DNA of 38,954 bases from NCBI GenBank assembly GCA_030427785.1, contig JAUICR010000005.1, positions 1 through 38,954 of the forward strand, read 5' to 3'. Shown piece after piece: positions 1-9,478 of this stretch. The notes below the pieces were generated by a model that was not told where the DNA came from, did no database searches, and worked only from the letters and a program-made list of their open reading frames with translations. The position numbers and the translations under genes were made by a program. This DNA is from Bacteroidia bacterium. Its GTDB lineage: Bacteria; Bacteroidota; Bacteroidia; Flavobacteriales; Schleiferiaceae. How positions within the stretch are numbered: position 1 is the first letter of the stretch; each line of letters begins with the position of its first letter.

Positions 1-19
1 TTGTTAGCTTAGTATTTAC

Positions 20-2278
20 ATGTTTCGAATTTTTAGATTGGTTTTTATTAAATATACCATTTTGCTGGTGGCATTGTCTTTTGTTCCAGCGATATCCTAC
101 GCACAAGATAAGCCCCGTATAGGCTTAACCTTGAGTGGTGGAGGTGCCAAAGGCCTTGCTCATATTGGTATACTACAAGCTTTGGATAGTGCCGGACTCA
201 AAGTAGACGCCATATCCGGAACTAGCATGGGAGCCATTATGGGCTCTTTATATGCCATAGGTTATTCCGGTAAAGAGTTAGAGCAACTAAGCAGAGCCAT
301 GGATTGGAATCAGCTTTTTTTGGGGAGCCCAAAACTTGAGGAAGTAAGTTATTTACAAAAAGAGGATTATGGCGTGTTTCCACTCAATCTGCCTATTGAG
401 AATTACAGAATGATGCCATTTACTGGTATAATTGAAGCGCAGGGGCTGTGGCGAGAATTTGGAGAATTGTACCTTCCGGTATATGATATTCAGGATTTTT
501 CGCAATATGATATCCCCTTTAAGTGTATAGCTACTGACCTAAGCACGGGAAAAGTTGTAGAACTGAAAAGTGGAAATATTGTAAATACAGTAAGAGCTAG
601 CATGGCTATTCCTTCCATTTTTACAGCCGTTAAGTACGAAAACACAAAGCTGGTAGATGGTGGTGTTGTTCAAAATTTTCCGGTGTCAGCCCTTAAAGAA
701 TATGATATTGATTATTCTATAGGAGTAAATCTATCAAGCGGATTGTTGGATGCTGATAAGCTCAACTCGCCTGTAGATGTGCTTTTGCAAATTGCATTTT
801 ACAAAGACGCTGACAATATAGAACAGCAAAAAGAGTTGTGCGATTTGCTGATCGAACCAAAGCTGGAACCCTATAATACAAGTAGCTTTGGGTATGCAGA
901 TAGTATTATTGATATTGGTAAAAAAATAGGCGACCTGTATTACCCTATTTTCAAAAAACTAGCAGACTCCTTAAATATTACCCAAGAGGTTACACCCATA
1001 CCTAGTAGGTATAACAAGCATGTAGAATTAATCATTGATGACATTGAAGTTCCTAATCAGGATACGGAAACCGCAAGGCAACTTATTGCCAACCTAGACT
1101 TACCAATAGGGGAAAGAATGTCTGGTACAGAAATAAGTCAATCAATAGATAAAGCATACAGCACCCTACTCTATCGTAAAATAAGCTACTACCTTGTGCC
1201 CACTAGCATAGGTCATGCTAAGCTGGTGGTAGATATTGAGACCAACCCTAGTACTTTTTTGCGCCTAGGTGTACACTATACTCAGTTTAGTTCTATTGCT
1301 CTTACTACCCAATTCAGTACCAACTATGAGATATTAAAGGGTTCTCAATTTTTGTTGAAACTAAATTTGAGTGAAAATTTTCGAGCCAAATTCAGGTATC
1401 GTCAATTTTTGAATGAAAACCATAGCCTTGGCTTGGAGTTCAATGCACAGCAAGATTTTTTTGGCTACTCGTCTTATGATGAAAACCTAACAAAAAGCCT
1501 AGGCTTACAAACGGCCAATTCACTATTGGGCCTTAATTTATTCAAAGTGTTGGGGCATTCCTCAGCCTTGGGAGTAGGTTTCCAAAAAGAATGGGTAACT
1601 CAAAGGCCCGAAATACAAACGGAAGAAAAGGAAGTAACCAAAAACAACTTTTGGTACAGCTTTGCTTATGTCAATAAAAACACGCTAAACCGAAGGCTGT
1701 ATCCACAAAAGGGTTCGCAATTGGAGTTTACTGGAGGCTTTGTATTCGGACAAGGGCCAAGTACTATTGGCACCGTAGATATAGATCCACTGCTATTTGA
1801 TGATGCCATATCGAATACCTTAGATTATTACCCACGCGTAGAATTAAAAGTAACTAAACTAGTACCTGTAAGTACCAAAGTTTCTTTGATTGGTTCCATA
1901 AAGTCTGGTATTAATTTTTATCCAAATGATGCCTACCTCAATTACTTTGGCCTAGGTGGTGAGCAGGACTTTATTCGCAACCAAATTCCTTTTGCCGGGC
2001 TTTTCGAATTTCAGGTTGCCTCTAATAGTATTGCCACCGCACAACTAGGAATGCAATACGAGCCTTGGCAAAAAGTCTTTTTCACGCTAAAAGCTAATTC
2101 TGCCCTGTACGATTTTATAGATGTAAATATTGATAAGTGGACAAGTGATAATTATATAAATGGTTTTTCATTGGCTGCGGGGTATGCTACTGTTATAGGA
2201 CCTGTAGAGATTTCGCTGCTGTACAATGACGGAAGTAAGAGTTTTGGAGGCTACGTAATGGTAGGATTTCCATTTTAG
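20..2278 (+). CDS. Patatin-like phospholipase with C-terminal POTRA/outer-membrane beta-barrel (surface antigen) region
   Basis: Signal peptide; LTLSGGGAKGLAHIGIL oxyanion motif, GTSMG nucleophile elbow, DGGVVQNFP Asp-Gly motif; C-terminal half barrel-like, ending in aromatic F (GFPF). Confidence 0.88.
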   Translation: MFRIFRLVFIKYTILLVALSFVPAISYAQDKPRIGLTLSGGGAKGLAHIGILQALDSAGLKVDAISGTSMGAIMGSLYAIGYSGKELEQLSRAMDWNQLFLGSPKLEEVSYLQKEDYGVFPLNLPIENYRMMPFTGIIEAQGLWREFGELYLPVYDIQDFSQYDIPFKCIATDLSTGKVVELKSGNIVNTVRASMAIPSIFTAVKYENTKLVDGGVVQNFPVSALKEYDIDYSIGVNLSSGLLDADKLNSPVDVLLQIAFYKDADNIEQQKELCDLLIEPKLEPYNTSSFGYADSIIDIGKKIGDLYYPIFKKLADSLNITQEVTPIPSRYNKHVELIIDDIEVPNQDTETARQLIANLDLPIGERMSGTEISQSIDKAYSTLLYRKISYYLVPTSIGHAKLVVDIETNPSTFLRLGVHYTQFSSIALTTQFSTNYEILKGSQFLLKLNLSENFRAKFRYRQFLNENHSLGLEFNAQQDFFGYSSYDENLTKSLGLQTANSLLGLNLFKVLGHSSALGVGFQKEWVTQRPEIQTEEKEVTKNNFWYSFAYVNKNTLNRRLYPQKGSQLEFTGGFVFGQGPSTIGTVDIDPLLFDDAISNTLDYYPRVELKVTKLVPVSTKVSLIGSIKSGINFYPNDAYLNYFGLGGEQDFIRNQIPFAGLFEFQVASNSIATAQLGMQYEPWQKVFFTLKANSALYDFIDVNIDKWTSDNYINGFSLAAGYATVIGPVEISLLYNDGSKSFGGYVMVGFPF

Positions 2279-2380
2279 GAAATAACGTAGAGGGCCATTA
2301 CAGTATTTAGTCTTTTAAAAAAAGTAGGAAATATTGGGTGACCTATTAGTTCATTCGCTATTAAGTGGCAAATAACCCGA

Positions 2381-2554
2381 ATGACCAAACTACTCTACTT
2401 TTTTTCTCAACACCTAGAAAGCCCTAAAACTTCGTCTAATTCAGGTGCAGATAGCGATTCAAATTCTTACGCTACTTTCATTTCTACTCAGCCCGAAAAA
2501 TTGGATTTTTCATCCAAATCAGCAAAGGACAACCTTCGGCAGCACGCAATCTAA
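2381..2554 (+). CDS. Possible small ORF (57 aa), uncertain
   Basis: ATG-to-TAA reading frame MTKLLYFFSQHLESPKTSSNSGADSDSNSYATFISTQPEKLDFSSKSAKDNLRQHAI in an otherwise empty 350-bp gap; no recognised family. Confidence 0.15.
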   Translation: MTKLLYFFSQHLESPKTSSNSGADSDSNSYATFISTQPEKLDFSSKSAKDNLRQHAI

Positions 2555-2600
2555 AATAGGTTTAATCCAAAAAATCGATGGTTATTCTATAGTCAAATAA

Positions 2601-2608
2601 TACATTTG
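2601..2608 (+). promoter_or_regulatory. Possible Bacteroidetes-type -7 element (TACATTTG) upstream of the ApbE operon
   Basis: Matches TAnnTTTG, about 24 nt before the ATG at 2632; -33 element weak. Confidence 0.3.
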
Positions 2609-2631
2609 GCTTTTCATCAATTTTACGCTTA

Positions 2632-3969
2632 ATGAGAACACTATTGAGTGTTTCTGTTTTCTTTTTACATTTCTATTTTGCCACTGGGCAAAGTCAATTA
2701 GCCAATACGTCAGATTTAGAAAACCTACCGGTTTTAATGATATTTTCTGGCTCAGACTGGTGCTTACCGTGTATTAGGTTAGAACGCGAAGTATTCTCTA
2801 ACTCCAAATTTTTGGAGTTCTCGCAGAATCGATTCTCCATAATGAAAATTGATTTTCCGCAGAAAACCAAGCTTCACGATACTATCATAGAACGCAATGA
2901 AAGTTTGGCTGAGAAATATAATTCTAGGGGTTATTTTCCTTATGTAGTGTTAGTAGATTCGGAAGGAAACAAAATAGCACACCTTGAAACCGAAGGACTT
3001 ACCTTAGAAAATGCAATTCAGGACCTTTCCAATCTTTTAACTGGTCAATCTCAAATTTTCAGAAAACAAACTTTACAAATGGGCAGTGCATTTGAGTTTG
3101 TGATTGTGAGTAACAATCCTGGCTCTGCGCAACAGTTTCTGCAATTTGCCGAAGCTGAAGTAGAGCGACTAAACGATGCTTTATCTGAATGGGATGAAAA
3201 CTCGGATGTATCAGAATTAAATAGAATGGCAGGAATAGAACCTGTGGCATTAAATAAGGATGCCTATGGTTTACTCGAACGAAGCTTGCAATTGTCCTAT
3301 TTAACGGATGCTGCCTATGACGTTACTTTTAAAGGGCTAGATTATTATTCATTTGACAAGGACACCCTCACCCGTTTTCCTGATACAACTGGCCTACACA
3401 AAAGATTGAAATTAATCGATTATCAAAAAATCAAACTTCAACCCAATAACGTGGCCTTTTTGCAGGACACGGGTATGGCCATAGGTTTTGGTGCCGCGGG
3501 CAAAGGCTATGCTGCGGATAAAGTAAAGTTGCTTTGGGAAGAATTTGGTGTAAAATCAGGAGTAATAAATGCCAGTGGCGACCTAACGGCCTGGGGAACC
3601 CGACCCGATGGAAGCCCTTGGAAAGTGGGTATTGCCAGCCCAGAGAACCCGGATGAAATACTGCTGTGGATTCCCATAAAAAATAAAGCCGTGGCCACCT
3701 CGGGGAGCTATGAAAAGTATTTTGTTTACAATGGCACCAGATATTCGCATATTCTAAATCCACAAACAGGATTACCCATATCGGATAAAAAAAGCACAAC
3801 GGTTATCAGCCCCAGTGCAGAGTTATCTGATGCCTTAGCTACTGCATTATTTGTACTACCTATTCAAGAGGGTTTGGATTTGATAAGGCAGCTTCCAGAA
3901 ACGGAGTGCCTAATAATTGATGTTAATAACGAGCTCCATTTTAGTGACAAATTAAAGCTCGTAGAATAA
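2632..3969 (+). CDS. Thioredoxin-like domain fused to FAD:protein FMN transferase (ApbE family)
   Basis: Signal peptide; SGSDWCLPC thioredoxin-type CxxC in the N-terminal third; ApbE hallmarks GAAGKGYAAD, GVINASGDLTAWG, VATSGSYEKYF, HILNPQTGLPIS. Confidence 0.9.
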   Translation: MRTLLSVSVFFLHFYFATGQSQLANTSDLENLPVLMIFSGSDWCLPCIRLEREVFSNSKFLEFSQNRFSIMKIDFPQKTKLHDTIIERNESLAEKYNSRGYFPYVVLVDSEGNKIAHLETEGLTLENAIQDLSNLLTGQSQIFRKQTLQMGSAFEFVIVSNNPGSAQQFLQFAEAEVERLNDALSEWDENSDVSELNRMAGIEPVALNKDAYGLLERSLQLSYLTDAAYDVTFKGLDYYSFDKDTLTRFPDTTGLHKRLKLIDYQKIKLQPNNVAFLQDTGMAIGFGAAGKGYAADKVKLLWEEFGVKSGVINASGDLTAWGTRPDGSPWKVGIASPENPDEILLWIPIKNKAVATSGSYEKYFVYNGTRYSHILNPQTGLPISDKKSTTVISPSAELSDALATALFVLPIQEGLDLIRQLPETECLIIDVNNELHFSDKLKLVE

Positions 3970-4001
3970 AGCTAAAAGTTCATTTCACTTACTTTTGAAA
4001 C

Positions 4002-4214
4002 ATGAAGATTACTTTTTTCATAGCACTTGTCACCATCATTTTTTGCAGTTCTTGTACTACCGTAAAACCCTATCAAAGGGCCTACCTCAATGATGAACTT
4101 ATGAAACCAGGCACACTCGATATTGAAGGTTTGGATCAAACCGTATATCAATATCGAGAAGGAGCCTTGATATCGGGAGATAGAAAAGGCAAAGGCGGCT
4201 GTGGCTGTAATTAA
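4002..4214 (+). CDS. DUF4266-like small lipoprotein
   Basis: Lipobox-like FCSSC; VKPYQRAYLNDELM; C-terminal GGCGCN; located between ApbE and DUF3570 genes. Confidence 0.75.
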   Translation: MKITFFIALVTIIFCSSCTTVKPYQRAYLNDELMKPGTLDIEGLDQTVYQYREGALISGDRKGKGGCGCN

Positions 4215-4222
4215 GCTTTGCG

Positions 4223-5467
4223 ATGGTTAAACCGAATTTCAAATTTTGTTTTGCACTACTCCCTACCCTTTTCTTTCTAGGTTCGTCTTTCACTGTGTTT
4301 GGACAATCTGAAACTTCCGAAAAAAAAGAGGTGAAGGAATCTACGATACAAGCCCTTATGGCCTATTATCATCAAGATGGAAATCACTCGGCTGTAACTG
4401 GCGGCACCGGTACGGAGTTTTTAGAAGTGTATAGCACAAGCATAAATTACTATCACACAGTAGATACCAACAAAACGTATAGTGTGCATGTAGGAGCAGA
4501 TATTATCTCATCGGCATCTACAGATAGAATTGATTATGAAATGTCATCAGCCTCAAGAGAAGACCTTAGGAGTAGCGTGGGCCTTGGCTATAGCCAAACA
4601 TTACAAGGAAATGATGTTACCTTAGGAGGCCAATTGATGTTCTCATTAGAATCAGATTATGCATCAATTGGCACCGAAATTTATATCGCCAAAGTTGCCA
4701 AAAACCAGCTGTCTGATTGGTCATTCTACTTTTCGGCATTCTTTGATGATTTGAGATGGGGGCGCCTACAACCACCCTATATTGTAGAAGCCATAGGCCT
4801 TATTTATCCTTCCGAACTTCGATATAAAGAATGGTTTGATATACACAATCGCTATTCCTATAATTTTTCATTTTCGTATAGTAGAGACTTAAATAAAAGA
4901 ATGAACCTTAGCTTTTATCCTCTTTTTACATACCAGCAGGGATTGCTTTCTACACCTTTTCATCGGGTATATTTTGAAAACCAACTAGAGGCAAAAGTGG
5001 AAAACCTACCGCGCGAAAAATATGCCTCCGCTCTGGGTATTCAATGGAATGCCTTTGTTACAAAAAGGATCATTCTACGCACTTTCTACCAAGCTTACCT
5101 TGATAATTTTGGAATGACTAGTCAAACGGCCAAACTAGATGTGCCTATTAAGCTTTCTCCAAAGTTTACTTTAATGCCTTTTATCAGATATACACATCAA
5201 GTAGGAACCAGATATTTCAAACCTTATATGGAGCACAATATCAGCGATACTTATTATACCTCCGATTTTGATTTGTCCAGTTTTTGGTCAAACAGCATAG
5301 GCATTACTACCCTAATTACCCGAAGAACAGAAAAGAGTGCCCGCTGGCAAATACAGCGATGGTCTTTGCGCTACGCCTATTACCAGCGTAGCGATGGACT
5401 AAAATCGCACATGTTAAGTGTGTTTTTAGATTTGGGCAAAAAAGTTCAGCTACCCAAGATGTACTAA
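4223..5467 (+). CDS. DUF3570-like outer-membrane beta-barrel protein
   Basis: Signal peptide; DGNHSAVTGGTGTE and SSASREDLRSS segments typical of DUF3570; amphipathic beta-strand pattern; 8 bp downstream of the DUF4266-like gene. Confidence 0.78.
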   Translation: MVKPNFKFCFALLPTLFFLGSSFTVFGQSETSEKKEVKESTIQALMAYYHQDGNHSAVTGGTGTEFLEVYSTSINYYHTVDTNKTYSVHVGADIISSASTDRIDYEMSSASREDLRSSVGLGYSQTLQGNDVTLGGQLMFSLESDYASIGTEIYIAKVAKNQLSDWSFYFSAFFDDLRWGRLQPPYIVEAIGLIYPSELRYKEWFDIHNRYSYNFSFSYSRDLNKRMNLSFYPLFTYQQGLLSTPFHRVYFENQLEAKVENLPREKYASALGIQWNAFVTKRIILRTFYQAYLDNFGMTSQTAKLDVPIKLSPKFTLMPFIRYTHQVGTRYFKPYMEHNISDTYYTSDFDLSSFWSNSIGITTLITRRTEKSARWQIQRWSLRYAYYQRSDGLKSHMLSVFLDLGKKVQLPKMY

Positions 5468-5505
5468 AAAAGCCTTGTGAAAATACATTCACAAGGCTTT
5501 TTTTC
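5466..5505. terminator. Bidirectional rho-independent terminator
   Basis: AAAAAGCCTTGTGAA-aataca-TTCACAAGGCTTTTT between convergent genes ending at 5467 (+) and 5532 (-). Confidence 0.88.
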
Positions 5506-5531
5506 CGAGATTCAAATTAACTTTTTATTAC

Positions 5532-7472
5532 CTATTGCAATTTGCTATACACACGGTATCCTGCATTATCTGTAGAGTACCAATCGGTATACTGTTCGCC
5601 ATTAGAATTTACCCAATCGTTGAATTTTAAATATGCCTCCGTGATGTGAGTTTTCTCAGTTGGAATCATATAACTATTGTTGATTTCTATTGCCCAAGGG
5701 TAATTATTAGATGATCTATAATAGCTTCCTTCTGCCGGATTGGAATGGTCAGAAGCTTGACCGAAGTAACTCAGATTAGCCAAAGCCGTAGGGGCGTGAT
5801 CTTTCTTGTGTACCTCTCTACCTCTATCTCCATTCACAAAAATAAATGGGTTGAGCCCTAGTTGGTTTAATAAGCTAAAGCTGTAAGGTGTATTTAATAC
5901 TACCGTCACCGTTAAGGTATCCGTCATATTATCATGCGCATCGTCAAATAAAATCATGGTGGCTAAAGATTGGCCCGTCTCCATACCGTTTGATCCAATG
6001 GTTACAATATTTTCGGTAAGATTGGTGCCAGATACCGAGCTAACTATCCCGTCAGCAAAAGGAAATTGAATACCGAAACCATTGTGGTGAGAAGCCCCAA
6101 TGTGGCGTACTTTAAACTTCATTTCCATTTCTACTACCTGATTGGTTGCATTAGTTACAAATTTGTAATTAACATCCAACACAAGATCGTTGAAGTCATA
6201 ATCTCCTTTTCCCGGCCATAAATCTTCAAAGGCCAAACTTGCAAAATCGGTACTATTAGGATAATATTGATTTGTAGCTTTATTTCCATCGTTTGGATAA
6301 TCATCCGAACCATTATCTACACCATCATTATCGTCATCATTATTTCCGTTAGTTACTACAGGCGGAATATTAGTTACGTCTATAGCTGTTACAGGATTGG
6401 AAGTTACATAGAAAACACAATCATTAAAATCTTGATCACAATTGCTCAAATTTCTGGCAATGTCTTCAAAGCCCACTAGTGTCAAACCTCTTTGCGCGTG
6501 GTACATTGTTACGTTGTGCTGACGATCGGCCGCATTAGGCTCTGGATTGAAGTTGGGTTGCGAGTATAGCTTAAGCGCATTATAATTTACGCCACTATTA
6601 TCACTCCAGGCATTTTGAAGCAATACCCAGCCTATACTAGTATTGGCGTCAAATCGTCCTAAATAAACTTTATCACCAGAGTATAATCCCCCACCTGAGC
6701 CTTGGAAAGATGCATTGGGGAAAATGATTTTTGTAGTATCAATGTCTGCGGCAGTAGCCGGTGGATTGTTTGTTGGATACGTATAATATCCCAATACATT
6801 TCTATACCCTGCGCCTTCATGTACAAATGTTACCCATACATCTGCCAGAGCAGTTATATCCAATTCGGTATCATTAGAAGTAGATAAAAGGTTAGGAGAA
6901 TTAATTGGAACCTTCTTTCCTTCCGGCAATGAAGAATTTACATCTGCCAATAAACTTTGATCAAGAACATCTGGAATTTCAAGGTAGTTAGGCGTTCCAT
7001 TAGAAGTATAGGTTCCTAAATACGAATACACCATTCCTGCATTTACTTCACTACTACCTAAAAAAGCCAAACTACTTTTGCGAGTAGATTTTTTAGGGTC
7101 GTTGCTAAAGAAGTGAGAAACACTACGATTTTCAAATTCTAAAGTAAAATCGGCTGGTAAGCCTATATAGGTTGATTTTACAAATACACTGTTTTGATAA
7201 GTGGGTAGCGAAAAGGTAGCAGAATAGTTTCCACTTTGGTCCAATACACCCTTGCCAAATAGCTTGCCACCTCTTAGGGGGTCTGAGGTATAAAGCTCAA
7301 AGGATGCTCCTGATAGCTTAGCAGAAGCTGAAAAATTGAATGATACGTTTTCGGTAGTCTGAAATGCAAATGATTCAGAAACATTAGAGGTCCCTAATTT
7401 TGATTCATCGTTTTTACAGGAAATAATTCCTAGGGCAAGAAGTCCTACGAGGCCGAGTTTTTTAAGTTTCAT
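5532..7472 (-). CDS. LruC domain-containing lipoprotein (DUF4114/DUF4842-like)
   Basis: Lipoprotein signal LALGIISCKND; FEDIARNLSNCDQDFNDCVFYV; DDDNDGVDNGSDDYPND acidic repeat; FEDLWPGKGDYDFNDLVLDVNYK. Confidence 0.83.
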   Translation of the reverse strand: MKLKKLGLVGLLALGIISCKNDESKLGTSNVSESFAFQTTENVSFNFSASAKLSGASFELYTSDPLRGGKLFGKGVLDQSGNYSATFSLPTYQNSVFVKSTYIGLPADFTLEFENRSVSHFFSNDPKKSTRKSSLAFLGSSEVNAGMVYSYLGTYTSNGTPNYLEIPDVLDQSLLADVNSSLPEGKKVPINSPNLLSTSNDTELDITALADVWVTFVHEGAGYRNVLGYYTYPTNNPPATAADIDTTKIIFPNASFQGSGGGLYSGDKVYLGRFDANTSIGWVLLQNAWSDNSGVNYNALKLYSQPNFNPEPNAADRQHNVTMYHAQRGLTLVGFEDIARNLSNCDQDFNDCVFYVTSNPVTAIDVTNIPPVVTNGNNDDDNDGVDNGSDDYPNDGNKATNQYYPNSTDFASLAFEDLWPGKGDYDFNDLVLDVNYKFVTNATNQVVEMEMKFKVRHIGASHHNGFGIQFPFADGIVSSVSGTNLTENIVTIGSNGMETGQSLATMILFDDAHDNMTDTLTVTVVLNTPYSFSLLNQLGLNPFIFVNGDRGREVHKKDHAPTALANLSYFGQASDHSNPAEGSYYRSSNNYPWAIEINNSYMIPTEKTHITEAYLKFNDWVNSNGEQYTDWYSTDNAGYRVYSKLQ

Positions 7473-7910
7473 ATTGAGTTAGAGTTTAATCGAGTTTTTA
7501 TACTCAAGAGTTTGTTCCAAAATTAGAGTAATCACAAATAAAACAAAAGAAAAAACACAGCTTTAATTACTCATTATAAATACGTTACAAATTTTATTCG
7601 GCATTTAAAGGCTCTGTATATTTTAGCTGTAAAACGCAAATAATAACTGATATAAGAGGATGGACGGCCAAGAAATGTGGTAAACTAAAAACCAAACCTT
7701 TGTGGTAAAACAAAATTTTGACACCCGTCCTTTGGATGTAGAAAAAGGAAGAACATAAAAAATCCCGACTGTCAAATTATCTGTAAGCGAGGATTACAAA
7801 TTTTAATTCGAATAAAACGTTTTGATAAAAATAATTATAGTCTGTATCCTACTTTTAGTTTTTGTTTTTTTCCTAAAAACGCTCTCAAAGCCAATTTTAT
7901 TGATACGTAT

Positions 7911-9071
7911 TTAGCCATTACGATATTGAAGAATTGACCGAATAACTAGCACGATTGTAAACGGAAGAAAAGCAAGGTTTAAACTTTGTGGCAGGAAGGC
8001 CCAAGATGCTAATAGCCCTAACCCGAATAACGTGCTGAACCCAAAATACCTTTTCAAAAGTTGGCTTCCATTATTAAAAGCCAATAGCACAGCAGCCACT
8101 ATATGTAGAGGAAAAGCCCAAATTATATTATAGTTGTAGGCAGCAGCAGAATGATCTGTAGCAAACCACAATACTATCAGAAAAACACCCAAAAAACCTG
8201 AAACTCCAAAAAGTAGAATGTCAAACCATTTGTTGATACTCCCCCATTGCTCCCTTTTAGTGGAAACAAGAACTCCCACTAACAATACCATTAGCATCCA
8301 ATAAACGGGCTTATTCCACAATGCAGCTTTTTCCACTGGCCGAGGCTTATAGGTTAGCTTAGTAGTCCTTACTAAAGGTGCTACCACATCACCCGATATG
8401 ATACTAGCATCATTCAAACTACTCTCTAAATAATCTGGCAAAAACTGATGCATCCAATAAGTAGCCTGTTTATCCATTGGTAATCCCAGGCATAAGTCTA
8501 TTCCCAAATCTCCCCAAGGCTGCTCTTGCAAATACAAGTCACATAAGCCTCTTATAGTGTGGTTGGATTTAAAATCGAGGCTGTCATAACTAATAGAATC
8601 AGCAAACACATGCTTGATTGCATCTCTTATTCGTGTAGCGCAGTTGTCATAAAAATAATCATAGCTGTAGTACATGTTCTCGGGCTGGGCATTCCACTGC
8701 AGAAAATTATAAAGCCTTTGGGTTTGGTTCCTATTTAGGTTCAAAACTTGCTCATGAACATATCTATTCTCGCTAATGTACGAAGCCACAAACCTGTCAT
8801 AATCCATAGTGGCCAGCCGATAGTTTAAATGCCCTTTAGCAAAATTCAGGTAGAAATTAGGTTGCTCATAGTCAAAAACTCCATAGTTGTACAATACGTT
8901 TACTCCGGTTTTAGAATCTTTAACATAAATAGCACTATGGCCAAAAGCAGAATACAACTCTCCTTGATATGGTCCGCAGGTGATAACCCTGATTTCGGCA
9001 TTTGGCGATAGCTTAATATTGGCAGCAACCAATAGTGGGATTGAGAATAGAACAATCAAAAACCTTTTCAT
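7911..9071 (-). CDS. DUF4105 domain-containing membrane protein
   Basis: YSAFGHSAIYVKDSKTGVNVLYNYGVFDY...FYDNCATRIRD; C-terminal TM helices; start set to the internal Met (MKRFLIVLFSI) with signal peptide. Confidence 0.83.
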   Translation of the reverse strand: MKRFLIVLFSIPLLVAANIKLSPNAEIRVITCGPYQGELYSAFGHSAIYVKDSKTGVNVLYNYGVFDYEQPNFYLNFAKGHLNYRLATMDYDRFVASYISENRYVHEQVLNLNRNQTQRLYNFLQWNAQPENMYYSYDYFYDNCATRIRDAIKHVFADSISYDSLDFKSNHTIRGLCDLYLQEQPWGDLGIDLCLGLPMDKQATYWMHQFLPDYLESSLNDASIISGDVVAPLVRTTKLTYKPRPVEKAALWNKPVYWMLMVLLVGVLVSTKREQWGSINKWFDILLFGVSGFLGVFLIVLWFATDHSAAAYNYNIIWAFPLHIVAAVLLAFNNGSQLLKRYFGFSTLFGLGLLASWAFLPQSLNLAFLPFTIVLVIRSILQYRNG

Positions 9072-9211
9072 GCGGTGAAGATAAATTTCATCTGGCAAGG
9101 AGCAATAATAAAACCTTTACTCTTATATTAATTCAATATAAATAAGACTTATGGAAGTGTCTATTAATTTTGCCTGCGAAGATTCACACATTAGAAAATA
9201 ACATTGTAAAA

Positions 9212-9478
9212 ATGAAGGAGGTAAAATGCGAGTACTGCCAAACTTGGACGGACGGAAACTTGGAAAAATGCCAACATTGTGATGGTATATTGTACGAAGA
9301 CAGAATCAAAGAACTTGCTTCTAGAGATATAGATAGTGGTACTGTTCCTATAATAAAAATTAACCCCGATGATTCACTCCCCATAAAAGGAGGTAAACAT
9401 TTCCTCCGCATTGGTCAATTAATTTTTATGTCAATCATTTCTACAATAGCGGCTATTGCATCCTCTACAGTACACTAA
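9212..9478 (+). CDS. Small zinc-ribbon protein with C-terminal TM helix
   Basis: CEYCQTWTDGNLEKCQHC (two CxxC knuckles); C-terminal hydrophobic segment; ATG at 9212 preferred over the upstream start at 9170. Confidence 0.55.
   Translation: MKEVKCEYCQTWTDGNLEKCQHCDGILYEDRIKELASRDIDSGTVPIIKINPDDSLPIKGGKHFLRIGQLIFMSIISTIAAIASSTVH

Noticed and set aside
3431-3799. 122-aa minus-strand ORF (also 3059..3250 and 3507..3698)
   Set aside because: Antisense to the well-supported Trx-ApbE gene; no signal or motif; shadow ORFs.
6267-6887. Plus-strand ORFs 6267..6479 and 6702..6887
   Set aside because: Antisense to the LruC-domain gene, low-complexity Ile/Ser-rich translations.
7473-7910. 438-bp AT-rich intergenic region with GGACGG/CCGTCC as possible sRNA
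   Set aside because: Short stem with ~60-nt loop and no terminator-like end; not enough support.
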